A DNA stretch of 64,000 nt from assembly GCF_036206005.1 (NCBI RefSeq), contig NZ_CP108143.1:372001-436000 (forward strand), in the 5' to 3' direction. This stretch comes from Streptomyces sp. NBC_00178 (GTDB lineage: Bacteria > Actinomycetota > Actinomycetes > Streptomycetales > Streptomycetaceae). Below are positions 42,335-50,469 of this stretch, piece after piece. The notes beneath the pieces are model-generated. The model was given only the letters and a program-made list of their open reading frames with translations. It was not told the DNA's origin and searched no databases. Made by a program: the position numbers and the translations under genes. Numbering within the stretch: position 1 is the first letter of the stretch; each line of letters starts with the position of its first letter.

Positions 42335-43251
42335 CCGCGACCGCCACACCTCCGGCCGCCCCGCCCCGGGCACCGCACGGCACACCCGGCGCGAAGCGGT
42401 CACGCCCCCGCCGCCAGACCGGCCGGCACGTCTTCCTCGCCGGTGTCTCCCTGCTCTGGCTGGTCCCGCTGCTGTGGGCGATGTACACCTCGCTCCGGCC
42501 GTACGAGGACACCGCGGCCAACGGCTACCTGTCCTGGCCGCGCAGCCTCAGCCTCCAGAACTTCAGCGACGCCTGGGCGCAGTCGGGCCTCGTGCACTTC
42601 TTCTGGAACTCGGTGCTGGTGACCGTGCCGGCCGTCCTCGGGACGCTGTTCTTCTCCGCCGCGGTCGCCTTCTACGTCTCGCGCTTCGACTTCCGCTGGA
42701 ACATCGCGCTGCTGATGCTGTTCACCGCGGGCAACCTGCTCCCCGCCCAGGTGCTCATCACCCCGCTGTACCGGCTGTACCTCCAGTGGAACCTGCCCTA
42801 CTTCCTGAGCGACTCGTACCTGCTCTACAACTCCTACTGGGGCATCATCGCCATCCACATCGCCTATCAGTGCGGCTTCTGCACCTTCGTGCTGAGCAAC
42901 TACATGAAGACGATCCCCAAGGAGATCACCGAAGCCGCGCTGGTGGACGGCGCCCCCGTCTGGCGTCAGTTCTTCCAGATCGTGCTGCCCCTGTGCCGGC
43001 CGGCGTTCGCCGCTCTGGCGACGCTGGAGTCGATCTGGATCTACAACGACTTCTTCTGGCCGCTCGTGCTGATCGAGACCGGTGACAAGCGTCCCGTCAC
43101 CTCGGCGCTCGCGAGCCTGCAGGGCGAGTACTTCACGAATCCCAACCTCATCGCGGCCGGCGCGCTGATGACCGCGATCCCCACGCTGATCGTGTACTTC
43201 GCGCTCCAGCGCCAGTTCATCAGCGGTCTGACGATCGGCGCGGGCAAGTAG
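42331..43251 (+). CDS. Carbohydrate ABC transporter permease (MalG type)
   Basis: A 306-residue permease starting at GTG 42331, preceded by AGGAGGAG within the end of the upstream gene. It has about six hydrophobic spans and the EAA loop TEAALVDGAPVWRQFFQIVLP. It completes the transmembrane part of the importer and lies 56 bp upstream of GH27. Confidence 0.92.
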   Translation: MTATATPPAAPPRAPHGTPGAKRSRPRRQTGRHVFLAGVSLLWLVPLLWAMYTSLRPYEDTAANGYLSWPRSLSLQNFSDAWAQSGLVHFFWNSVLVTVPAVLGTLFFSAAVAFYVSRFDFRWNIALLMLFTAGNLLPAQVLITPLYRLYLQWNLPYFLSDSYLLYNSYWGIIAIHIAYQCGFCTFVLSNYMKTIPKEITEAALVDGAPVWRQFFQIVLPLCRPAFAALATLESIWIYNDFFWPLVLIETGDKRPVTSALASLQGEYFTNPNLIAAGALMTAIPTLIVYFALQRQFISGLTIGAGK

Positions 43252-43307
43252 CCGCGTTCCCCACCCGCACCTCCCCTCTTCACCGGACAGCAGGAGGCCA
43301 TTTCCCC

Positions 43308-45140
43308 ATGCGCCCATCCACCCGCACCGCCGCGAGAACCGTGCGCGCCGCGCTCGTCCTCGCCGTCACCGCAGGCCTCGCCGTCGCCGCACCGGCGTCG
43401 GCCCAGGGCCGAGGAAAGACCGACAGCCAGGTGCCCGCGGTCGAGGAAGCCGCCACCGGCACGACGGCCGTCGCCGAGAAGCCGTACATGGGCTGGAGCA
43501 GCTGGAGCCTCCAGACCACCAAGTACCCGGGGGTGAACAGCAAGGGCGACTACAGCTATCTCACCGAAGAGAACGTGAACAAGCAGACGGACGCCCTGGC
43601 GTCCAAGCTGAAGAAGTTCGGCTACGAGTACGTCAACATCGACGCCGGCTGGTGGCGCGGCTGGGACTGGACCCCGGAGTTCGACGAGTTCGGCCGTCAG
43701 AAGGCGGACACGGAGCGGTTCCCGAGCGGGATGAAGGCGGTCGCGGACCGTATCCACGGCAAGGGCCTCAAGGCCGGCATCTACCTCCCCGTCGGCCTGG
43801 AGAAGGAGGGCTACGGCGAAGGCAAGCTGCGGATCTGGAACACCGACGACTGCACCACCGGGGACATCGTCTACAGCGACCTGCGGACGACCAACGGCTG
43901 GGACAGCTCGTACAAGATCGACTTCTCGAAGCCGTGCGCCCAGAAGTACGTCGACTCGCAGGCGAAGCTCATCGCGGACTGGGGATACGACTTCCTCAAG
44001 CTCGACGGTGTGGGCCCCGGCTCGTTCAAGAGCGGTGACAACTACGACAACCGCGCCGACGTCGCCGCCTGGCAGAAGGCGATCAAGAGCGCCGGACGTC
44101 CCGTCCACCTGGAGATCTCCTGGTCGCTCGACATCGGCCATGCCAAGGACTGGCAGGCCACGTCCAACGGGTGGCGTGTCGACACCGACGTCGAGTGCTA
44201 CTGCAACACACTGGTGTCGTGGGAGAACTCGGTCGAGGACCGCTGGCGTGACACGCCCGGCTGGACCCGGTACGCCGGTCCCGGTGGCTGGAACGACCTG
44301 GACTCCATCAACGTCGGCAACGCGGCCATGAGCGGGCTGACCAAGGCCGAACGCCAGAGCTACATGACGCTCTGGGCGATCGCCAAGTCCCCCCTGTACA
44401 GCGGCGACGACCTCACCAAGATCGACGACTACGGTCTGTCGCTCATGACCAACCGCGACGTACTGGCGATCAACCAGCAGCCGGGCCGGCCCGCGAAGCC
44501 GGTGACCCCGGTCGGCGACGAGCAGGTCTGGGCCTCCCAGAACCCGGACGGCGGCTACACCGTCGCCCTGTTCAACCAGGGTGACTCGCCCTCGCCGGTG
44601 ACCGCGGACTGGCAGGCCCTCGGCTTCACGGGGCAGGCCTCCGTGCGTGACGTGTGGAACCACGAGTCCCTCGGCCGGTACAAGGACGGCATCACCCAGG
44701 CCGTCCCCGCGCACGGCTCGCGGCTGTTCACCGTGACCCCGCAAGGTCCCGCCCTCAGGACCACGGCCTACGAGGCCGAGTCCCCGGCCAACGTGCTGTC
44801 CGGCAACGCGTCCCTCGCCGGCTGTGACGAGTGCTCCGGCGGCAAGAAGGTCGGCAACCTCTACGTCGGCGGCAAGCTCCAGTTCACCGATGTCGTCGTC
44901 GCCAAGGCCGGTCGCTACCTGGTCAAGGTCGCCTACACCTCCGGCGACCCGCGGTCGGTCGGCGTCTCCGCCAACGGCACGGCGCCCGTCGCCACCGCCT
45001 TCCCCGCCACGGGCGGGTGGTCGGCGGCCGACTCGATCAGCGTGCCGGTCACGCTGAAGGCGGGCAGCAACACCCTCACCTTCGACAGCGGTGACGGGTA
45101 CGCGCCGGACATCGACAGGATCGACGTGCCGCGCGTCTGA
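43308..45140 (+). CDS. Secreted GH27 alpha-galactosidase/beta-L-arabinopyranosidase with CBM35-like module
   Basis: A 610-residue secreted enzyme with a signal peptide (about 1-32, ending ASA). The GH27 barrel starts at KPYMGWSSWS (about 58); YDFLKLDGVG (about 227-236) has the nucleophile Asp, and WRVDTDVECY lies in the acid/base region. The last ~125 residues, from AYEAESPANVLSG, form a CBM35-like carbohydrate-binding module. Some Streptomyces GH27 enzymes are beta-L-arabinopyranosidases, so the exact sugar is open. AGGAGG precedes ATG 43308. It ends the ABC operon and is followed by a terminator. It would act outside, trimming galactomannan or arabinogalactan side chains before import. Confidence 0.9.
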   Translation: MRPSTRTAARTVRAALVLAVTAGLAVAAPASAQGRGKTDSQVPAVEEAATGTTAVAEKPYMGWSSWSLQTTKYPGVNSKGDYSYLTEENVNKQTDALASKLKKFGYEYVNIDAGWWRGWDWTPEFDEFGRQKADTERFPSGMKAVADRIHGKGLKAGIYLPVGLEKEGYGEGKLRIWNTDDCTTGDIVYSDLRTTNGWDSSYKIDFSKPCAQKYVDSQAKLIADWGYDFLKLDGVGPGSFKSGDNYDNRADVAAWQKAIKSAGRPVHLEISWSLDIGHAKDWQATSNGWRVDTDVECYCNTLVSWENSVEDRWRDTPGWTRYAGPGGWNDLDSINVGNAAMSGLTKAERQSYMTLWAIAKSPLYSGDDLTKIDDYGLSLMTNRDVLAINQQPGRPAKPVTPVGDEQVWASQNPDGGYTVALFNQGDSPSPVTADWQALGFTGQASVRDVWNHESLGRYKDGITQAVPAHGSRLFTVTPQGPALRTTAYEAESPANVLSGNASLAGCDECSGGKKVGNLYVGGKLQFTDVVVAKAGRYLVKVAYTSGDPRSVGVSANGTAPVATAFPATGGWSAADSISVPVTLKAGSNTLTFDSGDGYAPDIDRIDVPRV

Positions 45141-45161
45141 CCCCGCCACGTACGAGCACAT

Positions 45162-45195
45162 CCCGGGGGCGCACCGATCGCGGCGCGCCCCCGGG
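45162..45195. terminator. Terminator after GH27 gene
   Basis: CCCGGGGGCGC (45162-45172) pairs perfectly with 45185-45195 across a 12-base loop. It is followed by CCCTTTCCCCC. Confidence 0.65.
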
Positions 45196-45316
45196 CCCTT
45201 TCCCCCGCCCGGCACCGGCGACAACGCTCCGTGCCGTTCACGACCCGCTCCCCCCTCCCGTGCCCTCCCGTCCGCGCACCCGCATGTCCGCATGTCCGCA
45301 GGAATGGAGTTCCCCC

Positions 45317-47755
45317 GTGTTCGACCAGCAGCAGAACAGACCTGTGCAGACCGGTCCCGGTGACGGCCCGGACCCCACCCGGCGCCGTGTGCTCTCCCTC
45401 GCCGCCGGCGTCGGCGCGCTCACCGCGCTCGGCGGCCTGCCCGCGTTCGCGGCGACCGCTCCCCCGCGGCGTCCCGCGGTCTCCCCCATGCTCGCCGACG
45501 GCGAGGGCTCCACGACCCGGATGTGGTACCGGGCCCCGGCGGGTGCGAAGACCATGCTCGAACGGGCGCTGCCCGTCGGCAACGGCCGGCTCGGCGCGCT
45601 CGTCGGCAACGACCCCGGCCAGGAACTCCTCTTCGTCTCGGACGCCACGCTGTGGACCGGCGGCATCAACGACCAGCTGGAGTCGGACGGTCAGTTCCCC
45701 TATGGGCGCGGCGACTTCGGAAGCCTCACCCAACTGGCCCACGTGACGGTCGAGATACCCGACCACGACCTCGGCTCGGTCAACGGCTTCCGCCGTGAGC
45801 TGGACGTCGAACAGGGACTGGTCGTGTCCGGATACACCAGGTCGGGCGTCACCTACGAGCGCCGCGTGTACGCCAGTCATCCCGACGACGTGATCGTCGT
45901 CCACTTCTCCCAGCGCGGCGGCGGCCACTACACCGGGACGATCTCGCTCGACGGCACGCACGGCGAGAAGACGTCGGCGGACGCGAAGAAGGACAGCCTC
46001 TTCTTCGGTGCGGAGTTCGCGAACGGGCTGCGCTACGGCGCCGCCGTCACCGCCCGCAGCAGGAGCGGCTCGGTCACTACGAGCGGCTCGCACATCGAGT
46101 TCACCCGGTGCGCCGACCTGACCGTGGTCATCAGCGGTGGATCGAACTACGCCCCCGACTCCACCGCCGGCTTCCGCGACCCGGGCCTCGATCCGGCGGC
46201 ACTCGCCGTGACCAAGGTGCTGGACGCCGTGCGCAACTCCCCCACCTCACTCCTGCACACGCATGTCGCGGACCACCGGGACCAGTTCGGGGGGATGAGC
46301 GTCTCGCTGGGCACCTCGACCGCGGATCAGCGTGCGCTCGACACCTGGGAACGGCTCAAGTTCCGTACACAGCAGGACGTGCCCGATCCCGAACTCGAAG
46401 CGTTGTACCTACAGTTCGGGCGCTACCTGATGGTCGCCAGTTCACGGGACGGTCTTCCGGTGGCCCTCCAGGGTCCGTGGCTGGACGGCAACGATCCGGA
46501 CTGGATGGGTGACTACCACACCGACGTCAACATCCAGATGAACTACTGGATGGCCGACCGGACGGGCCTCTCGCGCAACTTCGACGCGTTCACCGACTAC
46601 TGTCTCGCGCAGCTTCCGGTGTGGTCGGAGCTCACCCGGAAGAACTTCAACGACCCCCGCAACCGGTTCCGCAACTCCTCCGGCAGGGTGGCCGGCTGGA
46701 CCGTGGCGTACTCCACGAACATCCACGGCGGGCTCGGCTGGTGGTGGCACCCGCCGGGCAACGCCTGGCTCTGCAACTCGCTGTGGGAGCACTACGAGTA
46801 CACGCGGGACCTCGCGCACGTGAAGAGGATCTACCCCCTGCTCAAGGGCGCGTGCGAGTTCTGGGAGACCCGGCTGGTGACCATGACGGTCACGGACGCG
46901 GAGACGGGCGGGCCGCGCGAGGTCCTCGTCGCCGACAAGGACTGGTCGCCCGAGCACGGCCCCCAGGACGCGAAGGGCATCACGTACGCGCAGGAGGTGG
47001 TCCGCCAGCTGTTCGTCAACTATCGCGAGGCCTGCCGGCTCCTGGGCAGGGACGCCGCGTTCGCCAGGACCGTGGCGGGGCTCCAGGAGCGGCTGTACAT
47101 GCCGGAGGTCAGCCCGAAGACCGGCTGGCTGCAGGAGTGGATGTCCCCCGACAACCTCGGCGAGACCACGCACCGCCACCTCTCGCCGCTGATCGGGTTG
47201 TTCCCCGGCGACCGCATCCGCCCCGACGCCTCGCCCGCCGCGCTGGTGAAGGGCGCCACCGAGCTCCTGACCGCCCGCGGCATGGAGAGCTTCGGCTGGG
47301 CGAACGCGTGGCGTGCCCTGTGCTGGGCACGTCTGAAGCACGCGGACAACGCGTACGCGCTGGTGGTCAACAACCTGCGGCCTTCGGTCGACGGCAGCAA
47401 CGGCAGTGCGATGAACCTCTTCGACATCTACGAGGTCGAGAAGGGCCGGGGGATCTTCCAGATCGAGTCGAACTTCGGCACCCCCGCCGCGATGATCGAG
47501 ATGCTGCTCTACTCGCGGCCCGGGCACATCGAGCTGCTGCCCGCGCTGCCGGACGCGTGGGCGCGGTCCGGCTCGGTCACCGGCGTCGGCGCGCGCGGCG
47601 GGTTCGTCGTGGACCTGAGCTGGCGCGACGGCACGGTCCGTGAGGCGACGATCCGCAGTGTCGGCGGGCGCACGACGAAGGTCTCGGCCGGCGGCCGCAC
47701 ACGCGACGTGGACGTGCGGCCCGGCACGGCGGTCACCCTGCGGGACTTCGCGTGA
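45317..47755 (+). CDS. Secreted GH95 alpha-L-fucosidase/alpha-L-galactosidase-like enzyme
   Basis: An 812-residue enzyme with a twin-arginine signal (TRRRVLSLAAG, cleavage after AFA near residue 46). It matches GH95: MWYRAPAGAKTMLERALPVGNGRLGA at the start of the beta domain, HTDVNIQMNYW (about 400-410, the catalytic Asn pair) and DKDWSPEHG (about 543, the acid Glu). GH95 enzymes are inverting alpha-1,2-L-fucosidases or alpha-L-galactosidases acting on xyloglucan or mucin-like glycans. GTG 45317 is preceded by GGAG. Its stop overlaps the GTG of the SGNH esterase gene. The terminator upstream suggests a separate transcription unit from GH27. Confidence 0.88.
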   Translation: MFDQQQNRPVQTGPGDGPDPTRRRVLSLAAGVGALTALGGLPAFAATAPPRRPAVSPMLADGEGSTTRMWYRAPAGAKTMLERALPVGNGRLGALVGNDPGQELLFVSDATLWTGGINDQLESDGQFPYGRGDFGSLTQLAHVTVEIPDHDLGSVNGFRRELDVEQGLVVSGYTRSGVTYERRVYASHPDDVIVVHFSQRGGGHYTGTISLDGTHGEKTSADAKKDSLFFGAEFANGLRYGAAVTARSRSGSVTTSGSHIEFTRCADLTVVISGGSNYAPDSTAGFRDPGLDPAALAVTKVLDAVRNSPTSLLHTHVADHRDQFGGMSVSLGTSTADQRALDTWERLKFRTQQDVPDPELEALYLQFGRYLMVASSRDGLPVALQGPWLDGNDPDWMGDYHTDVNIQMNYWMADRTGLSRNFDAFTDYCLAQLPVWSELTRKNFNDPRNRFRNSSGRVAGWTVAYSTNIHGGLGWWWHPPGNAWLCNSLWEHYEYTRDLAHVKRIYPLLKGACEFWETRLVTMTVTDAETGGPREVLVADKDWSPEHGPQDAKGITYAQEVVRQLFVNYREACRLLGRDAAFARTVAGLQERLYMPEVSPKTGWLQEWMSPDNLGETTHRHLSPLIGLFPGDRIRPDASPAALVKGATELLTARGMESFGWANAWRALCWARLKHADNAYALVVNNLRPSVDGSNGSAMNLFDIYEVEKGRGIFQIESNFGTPAAMIEMLLYSRPGHIELLPALPDAWARSGSVTGVGARGGFVVDLSWRDGTVREATIRSVGGRTTKVSAGGRTRDVDVRPGTAVTLRDFA

Positions 47756-48993
47756 GCGCGCCCGTACGCCGCACCGCGCGCCTCGGCCTGGTCGGCGCAC
47801 TCACCCTCGCGGTCACGCTCCTGGGCCCGGCGCACGTCCCGTCGGCGGGCGCGGCGGGGCCTGCGGCCACTCCTCCCCCGCCCGCGAAGTCGGTCGTCAC
47901 CTGGGCGGCGAGCGCCGACCGCCTGGGCGACGCCGCCGGCGACCGGAGCTACCGGCTCGTCCTGCGGACGAGCACCGGCGGCAAGGCGCTGCGGATCCGG
48001 GTGTCGAACGCCTTCGGCGACCGCCCCCTGGTCATCGGCAGTGCCTACGCCGGGCTGCACGACAGCGGCGCCGTGCTGCGCCGTGGCAGCAACAAGAGGC
48101 TCACGTTCGGCGACGAGCCGTCGGTGACCCTGGCGCCCGGCGAGATCCGCTACAGCGATCCTCTGCCCGGCAAGGTCGCGGCGATGAGCGATCTGGCCGT
48201 GAGCCTGTACGTGCGTGAAGCGGGTGGCCCGGCGAGCGGGCACGGGATGGCCATGCAGACGTCGTACGCCACGAGTGGCGAGCACGCGGCGGAGGAGACC
48301 GGCGGGGCGTACACGGAGCGGCTGGGGTCGTGGTTCTACCTCGACGCGGTCACCGTGGACGCGGACCGGGGCGCCGGCGGCGTGGTGACGCTCGGGGACT
48401 CCATCACGGACGGCTGGCAGTCGAGCAGCGACAGGAACCTGCGCTGGCCCGACTATCTGGCCCGACGTCTGCACGCCTCCCCGGCGGCCACGGTGAAGGG
48501 TGTGGCCAACGCGGGGATCTCGGGCAACAAGGTCCTGGCCGACGGCGCCGCGCAGAGCGCGCTCGGCCGGCTCGACCGTGACGTGCTGTCACTGCCGGGT
48601 GTGCGGACCGTCGTGCTGTTCGAGGGCGTCAACGACCTCAAGTCGCACAGCGGCGTCACCGCGGCCGATCTCATCGCGGGATACCGCGACATCATCGACC
48701 GGTCCCACGCGGCGGGCCTGTGTGTCGTGAGCGGCACCGTCCTGCCGTTCAAGGGCTGGTCGGAGTGGGATGCGCAGGCCGAGGCCGTGCGCACCGAGGT
48801 GAACGAGTGGATCCGCACGAGCGGAGCCGCGGACGCCGTGGCCGACTTCGACAAGGTGCTGCGCAGCCCGTACGACGCGCAGCGGATCCTGCCGACGTTC
48901 GACGGCGGCGACCACCTGCACCCGAACGACAAGGGCATGCAGGCGATGGCCGACTCGGTGGCTCTGCCCTCCCTGGAGTGCGAGCGGGGCTGA
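47752..48993 (+). CDS. Secreted SGNH/GDSL-family esterase
   Basis: A 413-residue protein with a signal peptide (roughly 1-35). The SGNH catalytic blocks are TLGDSITDGW (about 213, Ser), NAGISGNK (Gly/Asn), EGVNDL (Asn) and DHLHPND (about 386, Asp and His). The N-terminal ~200 residues form an additional beta-rich domain common in actinobacterial members. GTG 47752 overlaps the GH95 stop (GTGA). It may de-esterify acetylated plant polysaccharides alongside the GH95 enzyme. A strong terminator follows. Confidence 0.87.
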   Translation: MSAPVRRTARLGLVGALTLAVTLLGPAHVPSAGAAGPAATPPPPAKSVVTWAASADRLGDAAGDRSYRLVLRTSTGGKALRIRVSNAFGDRPLVIGSAYAGLHDSGAVLRRGSNKRLTFGDEPSVTLAPGEIRYSDPLPGKVAAMSDLAVSLYVREAGGPASGHGMAMQTSYATSGEHAAEETGGAYTERLGSWFYLDAVTVDADRGAGGVVTLGDSITDGWQSSSDRNLRWPDYLARRLHASPAATVKGVANAGISGNKVLADGAAQSALGRLDRDVLSLPGVRTVVLFEGVNDLKSHSGVTAADLIAGYRDIIDRSHAAGLCVVSGTVLPFKGWSEWDAQAEAVRTEVNEWIRTSGAADAVADFDKVLRSPYDAQRILPTFDGGDHLHPNDKGMQAMADSVALPSLECERG

Positions 48994-49003
48994 CGGGGGC
49001 GAC

Positions 49004-49039
49004 GGCAGGGGCGGTCCCGGGTCCGGGACCGCCCCTGCC
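49004..49039. terminator. Terminator between convergent esterase and methyltransferase genes
   Basis: Perfect 15-bp arms (49004-49018 and 49025-49039) with a 6-base loop lie 10 bases after the esterase stop. A short T-rich stretch (GGCTTTT) follows. Confidence 0.8.
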
Positions 49040-49052
49040 GGTCTGTGGCTTT

Positions 49053-49877
49053 TCAGGGCAGGCGCGCCGCCGCCACGTGGATCCTGAAGGCGCACGCGAT
49101 GTGCCCGTCCCCGTCGGCCGTGCCCGCCGTGCCCGCGAGGAAGCCCCTCCTCAGGGCCGCCACGGTGGCGCGGTCCAGCGGACCGAGGTCGTACATGCCG
49201 GACAGGGATCCCCACACCTGCTCGGCGGTGCCGCTCAGGTCGATACGTACGGTCTCCCAGTCAGTCGCGCCGAAGCCCGCGCTCCCGAGGACCTCGTCGA
49301 GTCCCTCGCGGGAGCGCGTTCTTCCGTCCCCGAGTGCCGGGACGCGCCGTGCCGACGGCACCTCGTCGAGCGCGGACCGCACCGACCCGCTGAACAGCTC
49401 GTACGCCTCGCCCCCGACCGCGCCGCCACCCAGCACGCAGGCCAGCACTCCGCCGGGCGACAGCACCCGGGCGACCTCCGCCGCGACCTGCTCGATGTCG
49501 GCCATCAGCATCAGCGCCATGTGCGAGACGCAGGCGTCGAAGCTGCCGTCGGCGAACGGAAGTTGCTGGGCCCTCCCCTGCTCCAGCCTCGCCCCGGAGA
49601 GGGCGGGCCGCCGGCGGGCCAGCGCCACCGATTCCGGCGAGAGGTCCACCCCGGCGAGGTGCCGCTCCTGGCTCGCGGCCAGGTGTTCGAGCAGCAGCCC
49701 GTCCCCGCACCCCAGGTCCAGGACGCGGCTGCTGCCGGTGACCCGGTCGCACAGGATCTCGTAGCTCGACCTCCCGTCCGGGCCACGGCCACGAGCGAAC
49801 GCCGCGGCGGTGACCGCCGGGTGCTCGGCGTGGAAGGCCCGCAGGAAGGCTTCCTGTGATGCGGTGGTCGTCGTCAT
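49053..49877 (-). CDS. Class I SAM-dependent methyltransferase
   Basis: A 274-residue protein. VLDLGCGDGLLLEHL is motif I (SAM-binding), GVDLSPESV is motif II, LPFADGSFDACVSHMALML motif IV, and VLSPGGVLACVL a later core strand. It resembles ubiquinone/trans-aconitate-type small-molecule methyltransferases. No substrate can be assigned. ATG 49877 has no clear ribosome binding site, but TAGGTT lies 6 bases upstream on the minus strand, so a leaderless transcript is possible. It stands alone, bounded by a terminator on one side. Confidence 0.85.
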   Translation of the reverse strand: MTTTTASQEAFLRAFHAEHPAVTAAAFARGRGPDGRSSYEILCDRVTGSSRVLDLGCGDGLLLEHLAASQERHLAGVDLSPESVALARRRPALSGARLEQGRAQQLPFADGSFDACVSHMALMLMADIEQVAAEVARVLSPGGVLACVLGGGAVGGEAYELFSGSVRSALDEVPSARRVPALGDGRTRSREGLDEVLGSAGFGATDWETVRIDLSGTAEQVWGSLSGMYDLGPLDRATVAALRRGFLAGTAGTADGDGHIACAFRIHVAAARLP

Positions 49878-50057
49878 CCGCTCAACCTACGACGGCGCGC
49901 GACGGCCCGGCGAGGCATCGGCGCGAACCGCCTGTGCACCTCCCCGGGTCTCCTGCCGGGGCCCGAAGGGGTACGGCAACCAACCGGGCCCAGACCGGGT
50001 CCTATGCACCAGGGCCCCGTGTCGGCGGGGTGTCGTGCACGAGGGCGGAGCAGCTCT

Positions 50058-50396
50058 GTGAAGGTCCGCGAGGTGGTCAGGGGCGTCGGCGCCTTCTTGC
50101 GCGAGACGGTCGGCGAGGCCGTCGCCGAGGTGGTGCTCGGTGTGCTCGCCTGTGCCGTCCTCGCGGCGTTGGTGCCGGCCGTCGTCCGGAGCTGGTCGCT
50201 CAGCCCCGTCTCGACGATCGCGGGCGCCGGTCTGCTGAGTCTCCTCCTGGCCCATGGAGGCTGGAACACGTTCCGCGAACCCGGGAGAAGCCGGGCGAGG
50301 CGAGGCGTCGCGGCGGCGGGCACCGTCGGCTTTGCCGTCGCCGCCGGTCTCGCGGGTTTCCTGGTGTTCTACGGCACGGGCTGCGACTGCTTCTGA
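50058..50396 (+). CDS. Small hypothetical membrane protein
   Basis: A 112-residue protein with three probable membrane spans: VVLGVLACAVLAALVPAVV, STIAGAGLLSLLLAHGG, and VGFAVAAGLAGFLVFYG. It ends in GCDCF. GTG 50058 is preceded by GGAG. No family is recognised. It is isolated and ends at a strong bidirectional terminator. The coding assignment rests on frame, codon bias and the ribosome binding site. Confidence 0.6.
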   Translation: MKVREVVRGVGAFLRETVGEAVAEVVLGVLACAVLAALVPAVVRSWSLSPVSTIAGAGLLSLLLAHGGWNTFREPGRSRARRGVAAAGTVGFAVAAGLAGFLVFYGTGCDCF

Positions 50397-50421
50397 GGGC
50401 GGCCGCAGCGCCGCGTCCGCC

Positions 50422-50463
50422 GCGCGGCGCCGGACCGGGCGCAGTCCCGGTCCGGCGCCGCGC
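50422..50463. terminator. Bidirectional terminator, 18-bp perfect stem
   Basis: Arms 50422-50439 and 50446-50463 pair perfectly across a 6-base loop, between convergent genes that end at 50396 and 50470. Confidence 0.85.
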
Positions 50464-50469
50464 ACCGTG

